Below, piece after piece: positions 1 through 6,446 of a stretch of 37,549 bases of DNA. Where the stretch lies: NCBI GenBank assembly GCA_017898095.1, contig JAGKQJ010000023.1, positions 1-37,549 on the forward strand, in the 5' to 3' direction. Both the position numbers and the translations under genes were made by a program. How positions within the stretch are numbered: the stretch's first letter is position 1; every line of letters begins with the position of its first letter. Source of the stretch: Bacillaceae bacterium Marseille-Q3522. Lineage in GTDB: Bacteria; Bacillota; Bacilli; Bacillales; Cytobacillaceae. The notes below the pieces were generated by a model. It ran no database searches and was not told the origin of the DNA. It worked only from the letters and a program-made list of their open reading frames with translations.

Positions 1-128
1 TCGTTTCATACTTTCTTAATCCATAAATTCTACAACTAAACACATGAATAATAGATATCAAATCTTGTACCAATTCTTCTTGTGGAGATAATTTTTCATT
101 ATTTACAACAATCATTTTGACTCCATTC
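1..128 (-). pseudogene. C-terminal remnant of an IS607-family serine recombinase (OrfA/resolvase type)
   Basis: Read on the minus strand, the frame beginning near 128 gives Asn-Gly-Val-Lys-Met followed by IVVNNEKLSPQEELVQD and IHVFSCRIYGLRKY, and runs off the window edge. This matches my memory of the C-terminal end of IS607-type serine recombinases (a GVK-IVVN strand, an acidic SPQEE linker, then a helix with FSCR-YGLR). A TAA stop lies in frame about 6 codons before this segment, and nothing upstream resembles the catalytic serine region, so the N-terminal part is gone. It is a relic of a mobile element, not an active gene. The family call is from recognition of the motif string only; a BLASTP of this frame would settle it. 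Confidence 0.6.
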
Positions 129-162
129 CGTTAACAGGAACTTTCCTGAAAGTAAGTTTGGG

Positions 163-210
163 GAATATACGTTCTTACTATATGTTTTATTATAGAAGAA
201 TATACGTTCG
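163..210 (-). promoter_or_regulatory. Two LexA/DinR-like boxes around a TATAAT -10 element
   Basis: The 12-mer GAATATACGTTC occurs at 163-174 and again at 198-209 (followed by G). On the minus strand each reads (C)GAACGTATATTC, one mismatch from the Bacillus LexA consensus CGAAC-N4-GTTCG. Between them, on the minus strand, is TATAAT (complement of 189-194). A LexA-controlled UV-damage polymerase gene (yqjW/uvrX type) lies a few genes away in B. subtilis on this side. The promoter now points into the recombinase relic. Operator identity is inferred from the pattern. Confidence 0.45.
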
Positions 211-357
211 AATACCAGCTGAAAATTTATCCAATAGCAAATGGAAAACGAATATGCTTGCATATGGTAAAATAAAAACAAAGATTATGCATGATGGAAA
301 GGAGAGAAAGGGCAATTATATCCTGTTTGTATGAAGTCGAATAATTGCCCGGTTTTG

Positions 358-594
358 ATGAAAAAACAGCAAAACAGAAAAAAAGACGACAAAGACCTTG
401 TTGTTGGTGATCTTCTGAATCAAGAGCTGATAAAGCAGCTGCAAACAAAGAAAAAAGAGTTAAAATTCGAAGAAGAGCAAAGAAAATTAGCGGTGGAAAA
501 AAGAAAACGAGAGGAGCGGCGGTTGAGGGAAAAGCATAAATCATTTGCCGAATTATTTGAAGAGAGTGATCTGGATTGGAAAAAATATAAGTGA
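358..594 (+). CDS. yqkE: YqkE-like small basic/charged protein (DUF3886)
   Basis: Predicted 78-residue, Lys/Glu-rich protein that should be one long charged helix (residues 20-60 are almost entirely K, E, R) ending in the conserved block KSFAELFEESDLDWKKYK. That ending and the position next to an aldo/keto reductase and nudF match YqkE of B. subtilis, whose function is unknown. Two starts are possible: ATG 358 (MKKQQNRKK, which resembles the homologue) and ATG 331, nine codons earlier. Neither has a well-spaced Shine-Dalgarno; a GGAGAG run at 301-306 is too far upstream. Transcribed alone and closed by the hairpin terminator that follows. Confidence 0.75.
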   Translation: MKKQQNRKKDDKDLVVGDLLNQELIKQLQTKKKELKFEEEQRKLAVEKRKREERRLREKHKSFAELFEESDLDWKKYK

Positions 595-614
595 TCCAGT
601 TGCGGCGTATTGTA

Positions 615-663
615 AAATAAGAATGACCTCTACCATTTTCATTATGATAGAGGTCTTATTTTT
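615..663 (+). terminator. Rho-independent terminator after yqkE
   Basis: GACCTCTA (625-632) pairs with TAGAGGTC (648-655), flanked by an A-rich side and TTATTTTT. It can also serve the minus-strand aldo/keto reductase, which ends at 751. Confidence 0.85.
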
Positions 664-750
664 GAAATAAAAAAACTTGAATTAACGCATATCAGGAAAC
701 GGACAGTCAGCCGCATTATTTTTCTGAAAGAGATAGATTTCTCATTTTGT

Positions 751-1677
751 TTAGCGGTGTGCCTGATAAACGGATGCTTTTGTACTTTGTTGAATAAAGT
801 CCACTTCTTCTGCTGTTAACGGCTGACTTTCGACAGCACGGACATTTTCCTCCAGCTGCGAAACCGAACTTGCTCCGGCAATTACGGAAGCAACAGCTGG
901 CTGTGCCAATAAGTATTGCAGTGAAATTTCCGTAAAAGAGCGCGTTGCAGCGAGTTTTTCTTTCAATAACGGAAGGAGCTCTTCCAGTTCCGCGTAAGTA
1001 TAATCTAAATAGCCGTTTGCTTTTATACTGTCAGATGCTTTCTTCAGCAATGCTTCGCTTAAGAGCCCTTTTGCCACAGGACCGCGGGCGACAACGCTAA
1101 TGTGATGCTCTTCTAATAGCGGAAGCACCTCTTCCGGCCGGCGGTCGAGCAGGCTATATTGCATCATCACCGAAGTAATCTGCGATTTTTTTGTGTATTC
1201 GCGAATAACGTTCGGGCGGATCGAAGAGATGCCATAATAGCGAATATAACCTTCCTGCTGCAGCTCGGAAAAAGCAGCAATCGTATCATCAATCGGGTCG
1301 TCCGTTGTCCCTCCATGAAGCTGGTACAAATCAATGTAGTCCGTATCCAATCTTTTTAAGCTGTCTTTGACGGATTCTTTAATGTACGCTTTCGAAGGAT
1401 CCCAACGCCAACCATCCTTCACATCATTCCAGCGGTTGCCTACTTTTGTCGCAATAATCACCTGATCGCGGATTGGTTTTAACGTTTTTCCGACAATGCT
1501 TTCGTTAACCCCAAAATCATATAAATCAGCCGTATCAAAATAATTAATGCCCAGCTCAACCGCTGTTTTGATAATTTTTTCTGCCTCTTGCCCATCTGTC
1601 CCCAATGACATACAGCCTAAGCCAAGTTCCGAAATCAAAAGCTCTGAATGGCCTAATTTTCTTTTTTTCACCGTCAT
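751..1677 (-). CDS. yqkF: Aldo/keto reductase, YqkF type
   Basis: A 308-residue NADPH-dependent oxidoreductase of the aldo/keto reductase superfamily, (alpha/beta)8 fold, cytosolic. The catalytic tetrad is complete: Asp48 and Tyr53 in NYFDTADLYDFG, Lys78 in IIATKVG, His121 in LYQLHGG. The C-terminal IAGASSV-QLEENVRA segment is the usual cofactor-binding end of the family. Start ATG at 1677 is preceded on the minus strand by GGAAGGAAGGA. The physiological substrate is unknown; the B. subtilis orthologue at the same position is YqkF. A small mciZ-like gene lies 67 bp upstream on the same strand, so the two could share a transcript. No anomaly seen. Confidence 0.9.
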   Translation of the reverse strand: MTVKKRKLGHSELLISELGLGCMSLGTDGQEAEKIIKTAVELGINYFDTADLYDFGVNESIVGKTLKPIRDQVIIATKVGNRWNDVKDGWRWDPSKAYIKESVKDSLKRLDTDYIDLYQLHGGTTDDPIDDTIAAFSELQQEGYIRYYGISSIRPNVIREYTKKSQITSVMMQYSLLDRRPEEVLPLLEEHHISVVARGPVAKGLLSEALLKKASDSIKANGYLDYTYAELEELLPLLKEKLAATRSFTEISLQYLLAQPAVASVIAGASSVSQLEENVRAVESQPLTAEEVDFIQQSTKASVYQAHR

Positions 1678-1743
1678 TCCTTCCTTCCGCTACTCTTTTT
1701 TCTCATTGTAGCGAAGAAAAGAAAGGAAAGACAAGCGATGCGC

Positions 1744-1878
1744 CTATTTTGATTTGGCAACATCTGCAATCCAATCTGCTACCAGTAAATATTTTTTCGC
1801 ATATATTTTTAATTTTTCTCTTACTTCCCAAGCCTTTCCCGACATAACGATCCCTTTATTATATACAATTACTTTCAT
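1744..1878 (-). CDS. mciZ: MciZ-like inhibitor of FtsZ assembly (small ORF)
   Basis: A 44-residue ORF on the minus strand begins MKVIVYNKGIVMSGKAWEV and ends VADWIADVAKSK. It aligns by eye with B. subtilis MciZ (40 residues, MKV...KG-V---GKAWEIR-KLK-Y...DWI), the mother-cell peptide made under SigE that caps FtsZ filaments and blocks Z-ring assembly during sporulation. Its location beside yqkF and nudF is where mciZ sits in B. subtilis. The ATG at 1878 has an AAAGGAG about 16 nt upstream, which is a long spacing; a later in-frame ATG (Met12) would drop the N-terminal strand. A CATACATT on the minus strand (1943-1950) resembles a SigE -10 box, but I found no convincing -35. Identity rests on motif recall. 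Confidence 0.75.
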   Translation of the reverse strand: MKVIVYNKGIVMSGKAWEVREKLKIYAKKYLLVADWIADVAKSK

Positions 1879-1932
1879 TTTAAAAGTATTGCAACTCCTT
1901 TCCGGTCTTTTCGTTCATCGTCATAAGATGTA

Positions 1933-1941
1933 TGCTAAAAT
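1933..1941 (+). promoter_or_regulatory. Probable extended -10 promoter of nudF
   Basis: TGCTAAAAT is a TGn extended -10 hexamer about 28 bp before the nudF ribosome binding site; the -35 region is weak. Assigned by inspection only. Confidence 0.35.
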
Positions 1942-1983
1942 GTATGAGCAGAGAGCCAAATTAGAACAGGAGTGGAAAGAAAC

Positions 1984-2535
1984 ATGGATTCTTTTGAAGA
2001 AAAAACGATCCGTTCGGAAAATATTTTTTCCGGCAAGGTTGTTGATTTGCAAGTTGCAGAAGTATTGTTGCCAAACGGAAAAACAGCAACGCGCGAGATT
2101 ATTAATCACCCTGGCGCAGTTTGTTTACTGGCGATAACACCGGAGGATAAAATTGTATTCGTGGAACAGTTCCGCAAACCGCTGGAAAAAACAATCGTCG
2201 AAATTCCCGCGGGAAAATTAGAAAAGGGAGAAGATCCGGCTGTATGTGCGCGGAGAGAATTAGAAGAGGAAACAGACTACGTATGTGCGCAATTGGAATT
2301 GGTGACTTCCTTCTATACCTCGCCGGGATTTGCTGATGAACTGATTTATTTTTACATAGCCAAAGGTTTAACGAAGAAAGAAAATTCCGCTGCATTAGAT
2401 GAAGACGAGTTTGTCCGGGTTTTGGAACTTACCCTCGATGAAGCTATACGATATTGGAAAGATGAAAAAATTCATGATGCAAAAACAATTCTGGCGCTGC
2501 AATATTTACAATTGCAACAAGCACTGAAAAAATAA
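1984..2535 (+). CDS. nudF: ADP-ribose pyrophosphatase, Nudix hydrolase
   Basis: A 183-residue Nudix hydrolase expected to cleave ADP-ribose to AMP and ribose 5-phosphate. The Nudix box runs from Gly77 (GKLEKGE) through Glu83 to R91-E92-L-E-E95-E96-T-D98-Y. The metal-binding REXXEE core is intact, but the normally conserved glycine of the box is Asp98 here. The upstream IVFVEQFRKPLEKTIVEIPAG matches the NudF dimer-forming N-terminal half. ATG 1984 is chosen because AGGAGTGG lies 9-11 nt upstream; a GTG at 1972 overlaps that ribosome binding site and is unlikely. The orthologue in B. subtilis (YqkG/NudF) has the same neighbour yqkF. Confidence 0.9.
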   Translation: MDSFEEKTIRSENIFSGKVVDLQVAEVLLPNGKTATREIINHPGAVCLLAITPEDKIVFVEQFRKPLEKTIVEIPAGKLEKGEDPAVCARRELEEETDYVCAQLELVTSFYTSPGFADELIYFYIAKGLTKKENSAALDEDEFVRVLELTLDEAIRYWKDEKIHDAKTILALQYLQLQQALKK

Positions 2536-2669
2536 GAAGTTATATACAATAGATATATATATTGTGTAAAAAATGGTAAAAAGCAAATCTGTCAAAAATG
2601 TTTGGAGACAGCTGTTATTTTTTGCATCTCACTGCCTAATAACGATAAAAAAATCTGGAGTCGAGACAA

Positions 2670-3095
2670 ATGATATACAAAAACTCTGTTGATGGTATTT
2701 CTTCTGATATGTTAAAAGGTTTTTTTGTCGATTGGCCATATCCGCCAAATCCGCAAACCCACTTAAAACTGTTAAAAAACAGCAGTAAAGTGGTAATTGC
2801 GTTTGATGAAAAAATGAAACAAGTTGTTGGATTTATCACCGCCATTAGTGACGGAGTTCTATCTGCTTATATTCCATTCCTTGAAGTCTTACCGGAATAC
2901 AAAAATAGAGGGATAGGCAAGGAATTAGTAAATCAGATGCTAAAAGAACTTCATGATTTATATATGGTTGATCTATGCTGTGATGATGACTTAATTCCTT
3001 ATTATGAAAAGTTCGGTATGATGAAATCGAATGGGATGATTTTGCGAAACTATAAAATGCAATCCGGCAGTTATGTAAGGGAAGCAGACCGGTGA
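2670..3095 (+). CDS. GNAT-family N-acetyltransferase
   Basis: A 141-residue single-domain GNAT acetyltransferase. The acetyl-CoA pyrophosphate-binding motif A is visible as LPEYKNRGIGKELV (Arg80-Gly-Ile-Gly83), preceded by the beta-4 strand YIPFLEVLP, and the late YYEKFGMMKSNGMILRNYK matches the usual beta-5/alpha-4/beta-7 end. The substrate cannot be read from sequence. Start ATG 2670 has GGAG 11 nt upstream. It stands alone between nudF and spoIIM, where B. subtilis has different small genes, so it is likely an accessory insertion or lineage-specific gene. Confidence 0.85.
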   Translation: MIYKNSVDGISSDMLKGFFVDWPYPPNPQTHLKLLKNSSKVVIAFDEKMKQVVGFITAISDGVLSAYIPFLEVLPEYKNRGIGKELVNQMLKELHDLYMVDLCCDDDLIPYYEKFGMMKSNGMILRNYKMQSGSYVREADR

Positions 3096-3168
3096 AACTT
3101 CTTAAGTATGTTACCCGGAAAATGCAGAAAAAATAAAAACTATGAAAAAAAGAGAAATGATAGATGAA

Positions 3169-3198
3169 GTCATAGAGTAGCTGATGCATGCATACAAT
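3169..3198 (+). promoter_or_regulatory. SigE-type promoter of spoIIM
   Basis: CATACAAT (3191-3198) is an exact SigE -10 element, and GTCATAGA (3169-3176) is a fair -35, with a 14-bp spacer. spoIIM is a known SigE-dependent mother-cell gene in B. subtilis, which supports the assignment. Confidence 0.65.
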
Positions 3199-3230
3199 GG
3201 AGGTAACTGATCGATTCGGGAGGAAGCGTC

Positions 3231-3872
3231 ATGAGAAAAAAAATCCAAAGGAATGCAGTTACCGACCATTTTCGCGAATATTCATCGATTTATATGTTTG
3301 TCATTGTCTTGTTCATGATGGGCGTCATTTTTGGCGCAGTAGTCGTTAATAGTTTAACTTTTGTGCAAAAAGAAGATTTATACTTTTACTTGTCACAATT
3401 TTTTGGACAACTTGCCGGCGGGCAGATGGCGGATGCGAAAGAATTATTTAATCAAAGCTTCTTTCATAACAGTCAATTTGTCGGGTTAATGTGGATTCTT
3501 GGTATATCCGTGATCGGTCTGCCACTTATATTAATTCTCTTATTTTTAAAAGGGATGGTAGTCGGTTTTACCGTCGGTTTCCTTGTGAACCAAATGGGCT
3601 GGAAGGGCTTTTTGCTCTCATCGATGTCGATTTTACCGCAAAATTTCATTATCATTCCGATTTATTTGATGACTGCTGCTTTAGCAATTACGATTTCGTT
3701 AAAAATGATTCGCCGCCAATTTTTAAAAAAAGTCAGAGAGCCGATTCTGCCTTTATTTAAGCGCTATTTTCTTTATTTTGTTGCTGCGCTTTTATTACTG
3801 TTAGCAGCTGCCGGGATCGAGGCATATGTATCACCGGGGATGATGAAGTTTGTTATAACATCTATAAAATAA
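3231..3872 (+). CDS. spoIIM: Stage II sporulation protein M
   Basis: A 213-residue polytopic membrane protein. Hydrophobic segments are visible near residues 21-43, 82-110, 114-130, 137-155 and 178-198, after a short basic N-terminus. With SpoIID and SpoIIP it forms the DMP complex that remodels septal peptidoglycan and drives engulfment. Length and the position directly before fur match B. subtilis SpoIIM. The start has a strong GGGAGGAAG ribosome binding site 7 nt away. The -10 SigE box lies about 33 bp upstream. The stop codon region merges into an AT-rich operator-like palindrome for the next gene. Confidence 0.92.
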   Translation: MRKKIQRNAVTDHFREYSSIYMFVIVLFMMGVIFGAVVVNSLTFVQKEDLYFYLSQFFGQLAGGQMADAKELFNQSFFHNSQFVGLMWILGISVIGLPLILILLFLKGMVVGFTVGFLVNQMGWKGFLLSSMSILPQNFIIIPIYLMTAALAITISLKMIRRQFLKKVREPILPLFKRYFLYFVAALLLLLAAAGIEAYVSPGMMKFVITSIK

Positions 3873-3884
3873 TAATTATTATTA
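3870..3884 (+). promoter_or_regulatory. Fur-box-like palindrome upstream of fur
   Basis: TAATAATTATTATTA matches the core Fur/PerR consensus TGATAATNATTATCA at all positions except the G and C near the ends. It overlaps the spoIIM stop codon and lies about 40 bp upstream of the PerR-type box. In an AT-rich stretch such a match can arise by chance, so this is tentative. Confidence 0.35.
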
Positions 3885-3909
3885 AATAAAAATAATTTTG
3901 TATTCTTTT

Positions 3910-3924
3910 TTATAATAATTTTAT
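3910..3924 (+). promoter_or_regulatory. PerR box in the fur promoter
   Basis: TTATAATAATTTTAT matches the PerR consensus TTATAATNATTATAA at 12 of 14 defined positions and abuts the -35 element. fur is a PerR-regulon member in B. subtilis, so peroxide-responsive control is the expected meaning. Confidence 0.6.
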
Positions 3925-3925
3925 T

Positions 3926-3953
3926 TTGACTCTCATTACGCATCTGCTATAAT
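3926..3953 (+). promoter_or_regulatory. SigA promoter of fur
   Basis: TTGACT (3926-3931) and TATAAT (3948-3953) with a 16-bp spacer ending in TGC, giving an extended -10. One of the best SigA matches in the window. Confidence 0.85.
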
Positions 3954-3983
3954 GAAAAAGACGGTGCGAGGGAGGGCGTTCGG

Positions 3984-4436
3984 ATGGAAGGCAGAATTGA
4001 TAGAATAAAAAAACAGTTGCATTCGTCAAGTTATAAATTAACTCCTCAGCGAGAAGCAACAGTACGTGTATTACTGGAAAATGAACAAGATCATTTAAGC
4101 GCGGAAGATGTTTACCTCCTGGTAAAAGAAAAATCTCCTGAGATCGGGCTGGCAACTGTTTACCGGACATTGGAATTATTAACAGAATTAAAAATAGTCG
4201 ATAAAATTAATTTTGGCGATGGGGTATCCCGCTATGATTTACGCCAGGAAGGGGCTGCCCATTTCCATCATCATCTCGTCTGTATTGAATGTGGAACAGT
4301 AGAAGAAATTCAAGAGGATTTGCTCGGTGATGTGGAAGAAGTCGTCGAAAGAACTTGGAAATTTAAAATAAAAGATCACCGCCTTACTTTTCACGGCATC
4401 TGCCGCAATTGCCAGGAAAAAGGGCTTGGGGAGTAA
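3984..4436 (+). CDS. fur: Ferric uptake regulator Fur
   Basis: A 150-residue Fur-family repressor. The winged helix is in the N-terminal half (LTPQREATVRVLLEN and the recognition region GLATVYRTLELL). The C-terminal dimerisation/metal domain has HFHHHLVCIECG around residues 93-104 and CRNC at 140-143, giving the CxxC pair sets (Cys100/103 and Cys140/143) of the structural zinc site. Position between spoIIM and the yqzK-like gene and xerD is that of true Fur rather than PerR or Zur in Bacillus. ATG 3984 follows GGGAGG by 9 nt. Likely under PerR control and possibly autoregulated, judging from upstream boxes. Confidence 0.92.
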   Translation: MEGRIDRIKKQLHSSSYKLTPQREATVRVLLENEQDHLSAEDVYLLVKEKSPEIGLATVYRTLELLTELKIVDKINFGDGVSRYDLRQEGAAHFHHHLVCIECGTVEEIQEDLLGDVEEVVERTWKFKIKDHRLTFHGICRNCQEKGLGE

Positions 4437-4440
4437 GACG

Positions 4441-4514
4441 GAGGTCGGAAGCCTGAATGAGAAGAACCCGCAAGCGGGTTTCAATTCGAGTCTTTCCGGC
4501 ATCGGCTTTTTTTA
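4441..4514. repeat. Degenerate REP-like hairpin element, copy 1
   Basis: Contains AACCCGCAAGCGGGTT (4465-4480, 7-bp stem) inside GAGGTCGGAAG...TTTCCGG flanks and ends in CGGCTTTTTTT. A similar arrangement (GGAGGTCAGAAG, AAACCCG...CGGGTTT, TTTTCCGG, CGCTTTT) follows spoVAF at 19966-20038. The inner hairpin plus T-run may also act as the fur terminator. Confidence 0.5.
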
Positions 4515-4534
4515 ACGTAATTGAGAATAGCACT

Positions 4535-4588
4535 AAAGGATGTCCGGAGCAGGTCAATTTTATTTGACCTGCTCCGGACATCCTTTTT
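4535..4588. terminator. Very strong 23-bp hairpin with T-run after fur
   Basis: AAAGGATGTCCGGAGCAGG plus TCAA (4535-4557) pairs perfectly with its complement, with a 5-6 nt loop and a T-run on the plus strand and A-run on the other. It should stop transcription in either direction and isolates fur from the following genes. Confidence 0.85.
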
Positions 4589-4651
4589 TACGTATATTTC
4601 TTGTCCAATTTGGCATATCTTGTAGTAAATGAAAAGATTGGAGCGGACAAT

Positions 4652-4879
4652 ATGATATCATGGTTAAAAGTGATTCTTAAGGCGATAAAAGTATTTTTAT
4701 TATTCACGGGATTCACGATTCTGTTTTATTTGGCAATAATGTGGTTTAATGAAGAATATGAAGGCTATCACCGCTATGATGAACCTGAAGGAAAAGCAGT
4801 AAAGGCGGCTGCTTTAGCAGGGGAGGAGGAAAATTCCTTGTTTGACCGTCTCATTTTGTTTTATTTAACCGGGGAGTAG
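4652..4879 (+). CDS. yqzK: YqzK-like membrane protein (DUF4227)
   Basis: A 75-residue protein with one transmembrane segment near residues 8-29 ([20 protein letters not shown]) followed by the conserved cytosolic or external motif [17 protein letters not shown] and FDRLILFY. These motifs and the place between fur and xerD match YqzK of B. subtilis, function unknown. ATG 4652 is preceded by GGAGCGG at good spacing; codons upstream of it in the same frame have no start signal. The stop is 5 bp from the xerD start, so it is co-transcribed with xerD. Confidence 0.8.
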   Translation: MISWLKVILKAIKVFLLFTGFTILFYLAIMWFNEEYEGYHRYDEPEGKAVKAAALAGEEENSLFDRLILFYLTGE

Positions 4880-4884
4880 ATAGA

Positions 4885-5778
4885 ATGGAAGATCAAATGA
4901 AAGATTTTATCCATTTTCTAATTGTAGAAAAAGGATTATCTTCAAACACCATCGTTTCCTATAAACGGGATTTAAAAAGCTATTTGCAATATTTACAAAA
5001 AGTAGAGAATATCAAACAGGCAGATGACATCCGCCGTTTGCATATTATTCATTTTTTAGCGCATTTAAAGGAGCAGGGGAAATCAACGAGAACGCTGGCG
5101 AGACATATAGCTTCGATTCGTGCTTTTCATCATTTTTTATTACGGGAACAGGTTGTGAAGCAGGATCCTTCTGCATATGTGGAAACACCGAAATTAGAAA
5201 AAACATTGCCAAAGGTTTTAAGCTTTGCCGAAGTGGAAAAGCTGCTTGATGCTCCAAAGAAAAATAGTCATTACGGCCTGCGGGATCAGGCAATGCTCGA
5301 ATTGTTATATGCAACCGGCATCCGTGTCAGTGAGCTCATTTCCCTGAAAATTGGCGACGTTCATTTAACAATGGGCTTTGTTCGCTGTATCGGTAAGGGG
5401 AATAAAGAACGGATTATTCCTATTGGCAAAAAAGCGACCGATGCCACTGAATTGTACGTGAAAAACGGCCGTGCTCATTTTCTTGCAAAAAACAAACGGG
5501 AGGATGCGCTTTTTTTGAATCATCACGGAAATCGCTTAACGCGGCAGGGTTTTTGGAAAATATTAAAGGGATTGGCCAAGGATGCAGGTATTCAAAAAGA
5601 AATTACCCCGCACACTTTACGGCATTCCTTTGCAACACATCTGCTTGAAAATGGCGCCGATTTACGTGCGGTACAAGAAATGCTCGGACATGCGGATATT
5701 TCAACGACGCAAATCTATACCCATGTTACAAAAACAAGATTAAAAGAAGTTTACAGCAAATTTCATCCGCGTGCTTAA
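4885..5778 (+). CDS. xerD: Site-specific tyrosine recombinase XerD
   Basis: A 297-residue tyrosine recombinase that with XerC resolves chromosome dimers at dif and is targeted to the division site. SAM-like N-terminal domain (residues 1-90: [20 protein letters not shown]), then the catalytic domain with Arg147 (ATGIRVSEL), Lys171 ([11 protein letters not shown]), His243/Arg246 ([10 protein letters not shown]), His269 (LGHADIS) and the nucleophile Tyr278 (TTQIYTHV). All six are present. GGGGAG lies 9 nt before ATG 4885. The synteny fur-yqzK-xerD-deoB is the Bacillus one (xerD was formerly ripX). Confidence 0.95.
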   Translation: MEDQMKDFIHFLIVEKGLSSNTIVSYKRDLKSYLQYLQKVENIKQADDIRRLHIIHFLAHLKEQGKSTRTLARHIASIRAFHHFLLREQVVKQDPSAYVETPKLEKTLPKVLSFAEVEKLLDAPKKNSHYGLRDQAMLELLYATGIRVSELISLKIGDVHLTMGFVRCIGKGNKERIIPIGKKATDATELYVKNGRAHFLAKNKREDALFLNHHGNRLTRQGFWKILKGLAKDAGIQKEITPHTLRHSFATHLLENGADLRAVQEMLGHADISTTQIYTHVTKTRLKEVYSKFHPRA

Positions 5779-5933
5779 TGATAAGTGTAAATGTTAACTA
5801 GCTGCGAATACCTTTCTGTTATCATCCGCGTGTTTAACGTCACTTGCATATGATTAACTTGGTGCAATGCAATAAGTGTTACGGTAAAACTGAACCTCTC
5901 ATGACTAAAGTCACGAGTGTTCTCGGCTATTTT
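5779..5933. other. Gene-free spacer after xerD with a small imperfect palindrome
   Basis: No coding signal. CATCCGCGTG at the xerD end recurs 61 bp later (5825) in a weakly similar context, which suggests an old short duplication. At 5897-5916 CTCATGAC-TAAA-GTCACGAG forms an 8-bp stem with one mismatch, followed by TGTTCTCGG, reminiscent of IS200/IS605-type right ends but too short to prove. Confidence 0.3.
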
Positions 5934-6206
5934 ATAAAGTGAAACTTCCATCAGTGGGGGTTTTTCGACGTACAGGACGTACTAGTGCCGACGTTGCAAC
6001 AGGACGTTGCGCCTTTAGTCGGCCTTCATCCCCCCACTGATGGTTAGTCGCGCAAAGCCCGATTGAATTTTCTAAGGGCTAAAGCCCAAAGAAAATTCTT
6101 ATCTCACCAATCGGGCTTTTAGGGGCAGTTTATCCCCCACCTAAAATGATTGGTATCACCTCTATTTTTGAGGTGGGGGTATTACTGCCCCTTAATCTGC
6201 GATAAA
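5934..6206 (+). repeat. Modular structured repeat, copy A (one CAGGACG double-hairpin unit)
   Basis: Starts ATAAAGTGAAACTTCCATCA and ends CTTAATCTGCGATAAA, as do the copies at 25784 and 29986. Modules in order: outer stem CCATCAGTGGGGG/CCCCCACTGATGG; inside it one unit with two hairpins, GTAC-AGGAC-GTAC and GCAAC-AGGAC-GTTGC; then AAGCCCGATTG/CAATCGGGCTT enclosing a nested stem around GGGCTAAAGCCC; then GGGGCAGT/ACTGCCCC enclosing CCCCCACCT/AGGTGGGGG. No ORF of substance. Family unknown to me; non-autonomous mobile element or structured RNA are both possible. Confidence 0.85.
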
Positions 6207-6306
6207 AACGATCAAGAGCGATAACATACACATACAGGAGGCATAGATTTTATTTTGCATTGTTCAGCAAGTTGTGCAAACAGAAAATCGATTTGACAGA
6301 ACATTT

Positions 6307-6329
6307 AAAAGCCGGCGAGGCTTTTTTTA
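6307..6329 (+). terminator. Rho-independent terminator upstream of deoB
   Basis: AAAGCC-GGCGA-GGCTTTTTTT, a 6-bp stem with a T-run, about 65 bp before the deoB promoter. It isolates deoB from upstream transcription. Confidence 0.7.
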
Positions 6330-6371
6330 TCTTGAAAAACCGTTTTCACCCCATTAATAGACAAATTTTTC

Positions 6372-6400
6372 TTGTTTGCCGTTCTGCTTTTTAGTACAAT
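6372..6400 (+). promoter_or_regulatory. Probable SigA promoter of deoB-punA
   Basis: TTGTTT (6372-6377) and TACAAT (6395-6400) with a 17-bp spacer; ribosome binding site AGGAGG follows at 6431. Confidence 0.6.
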
Positions 6401-6446
6401 AAAGGGGTTGAATACCCGGTAAAGTTGGACAGGAGGCTTATTTTTC

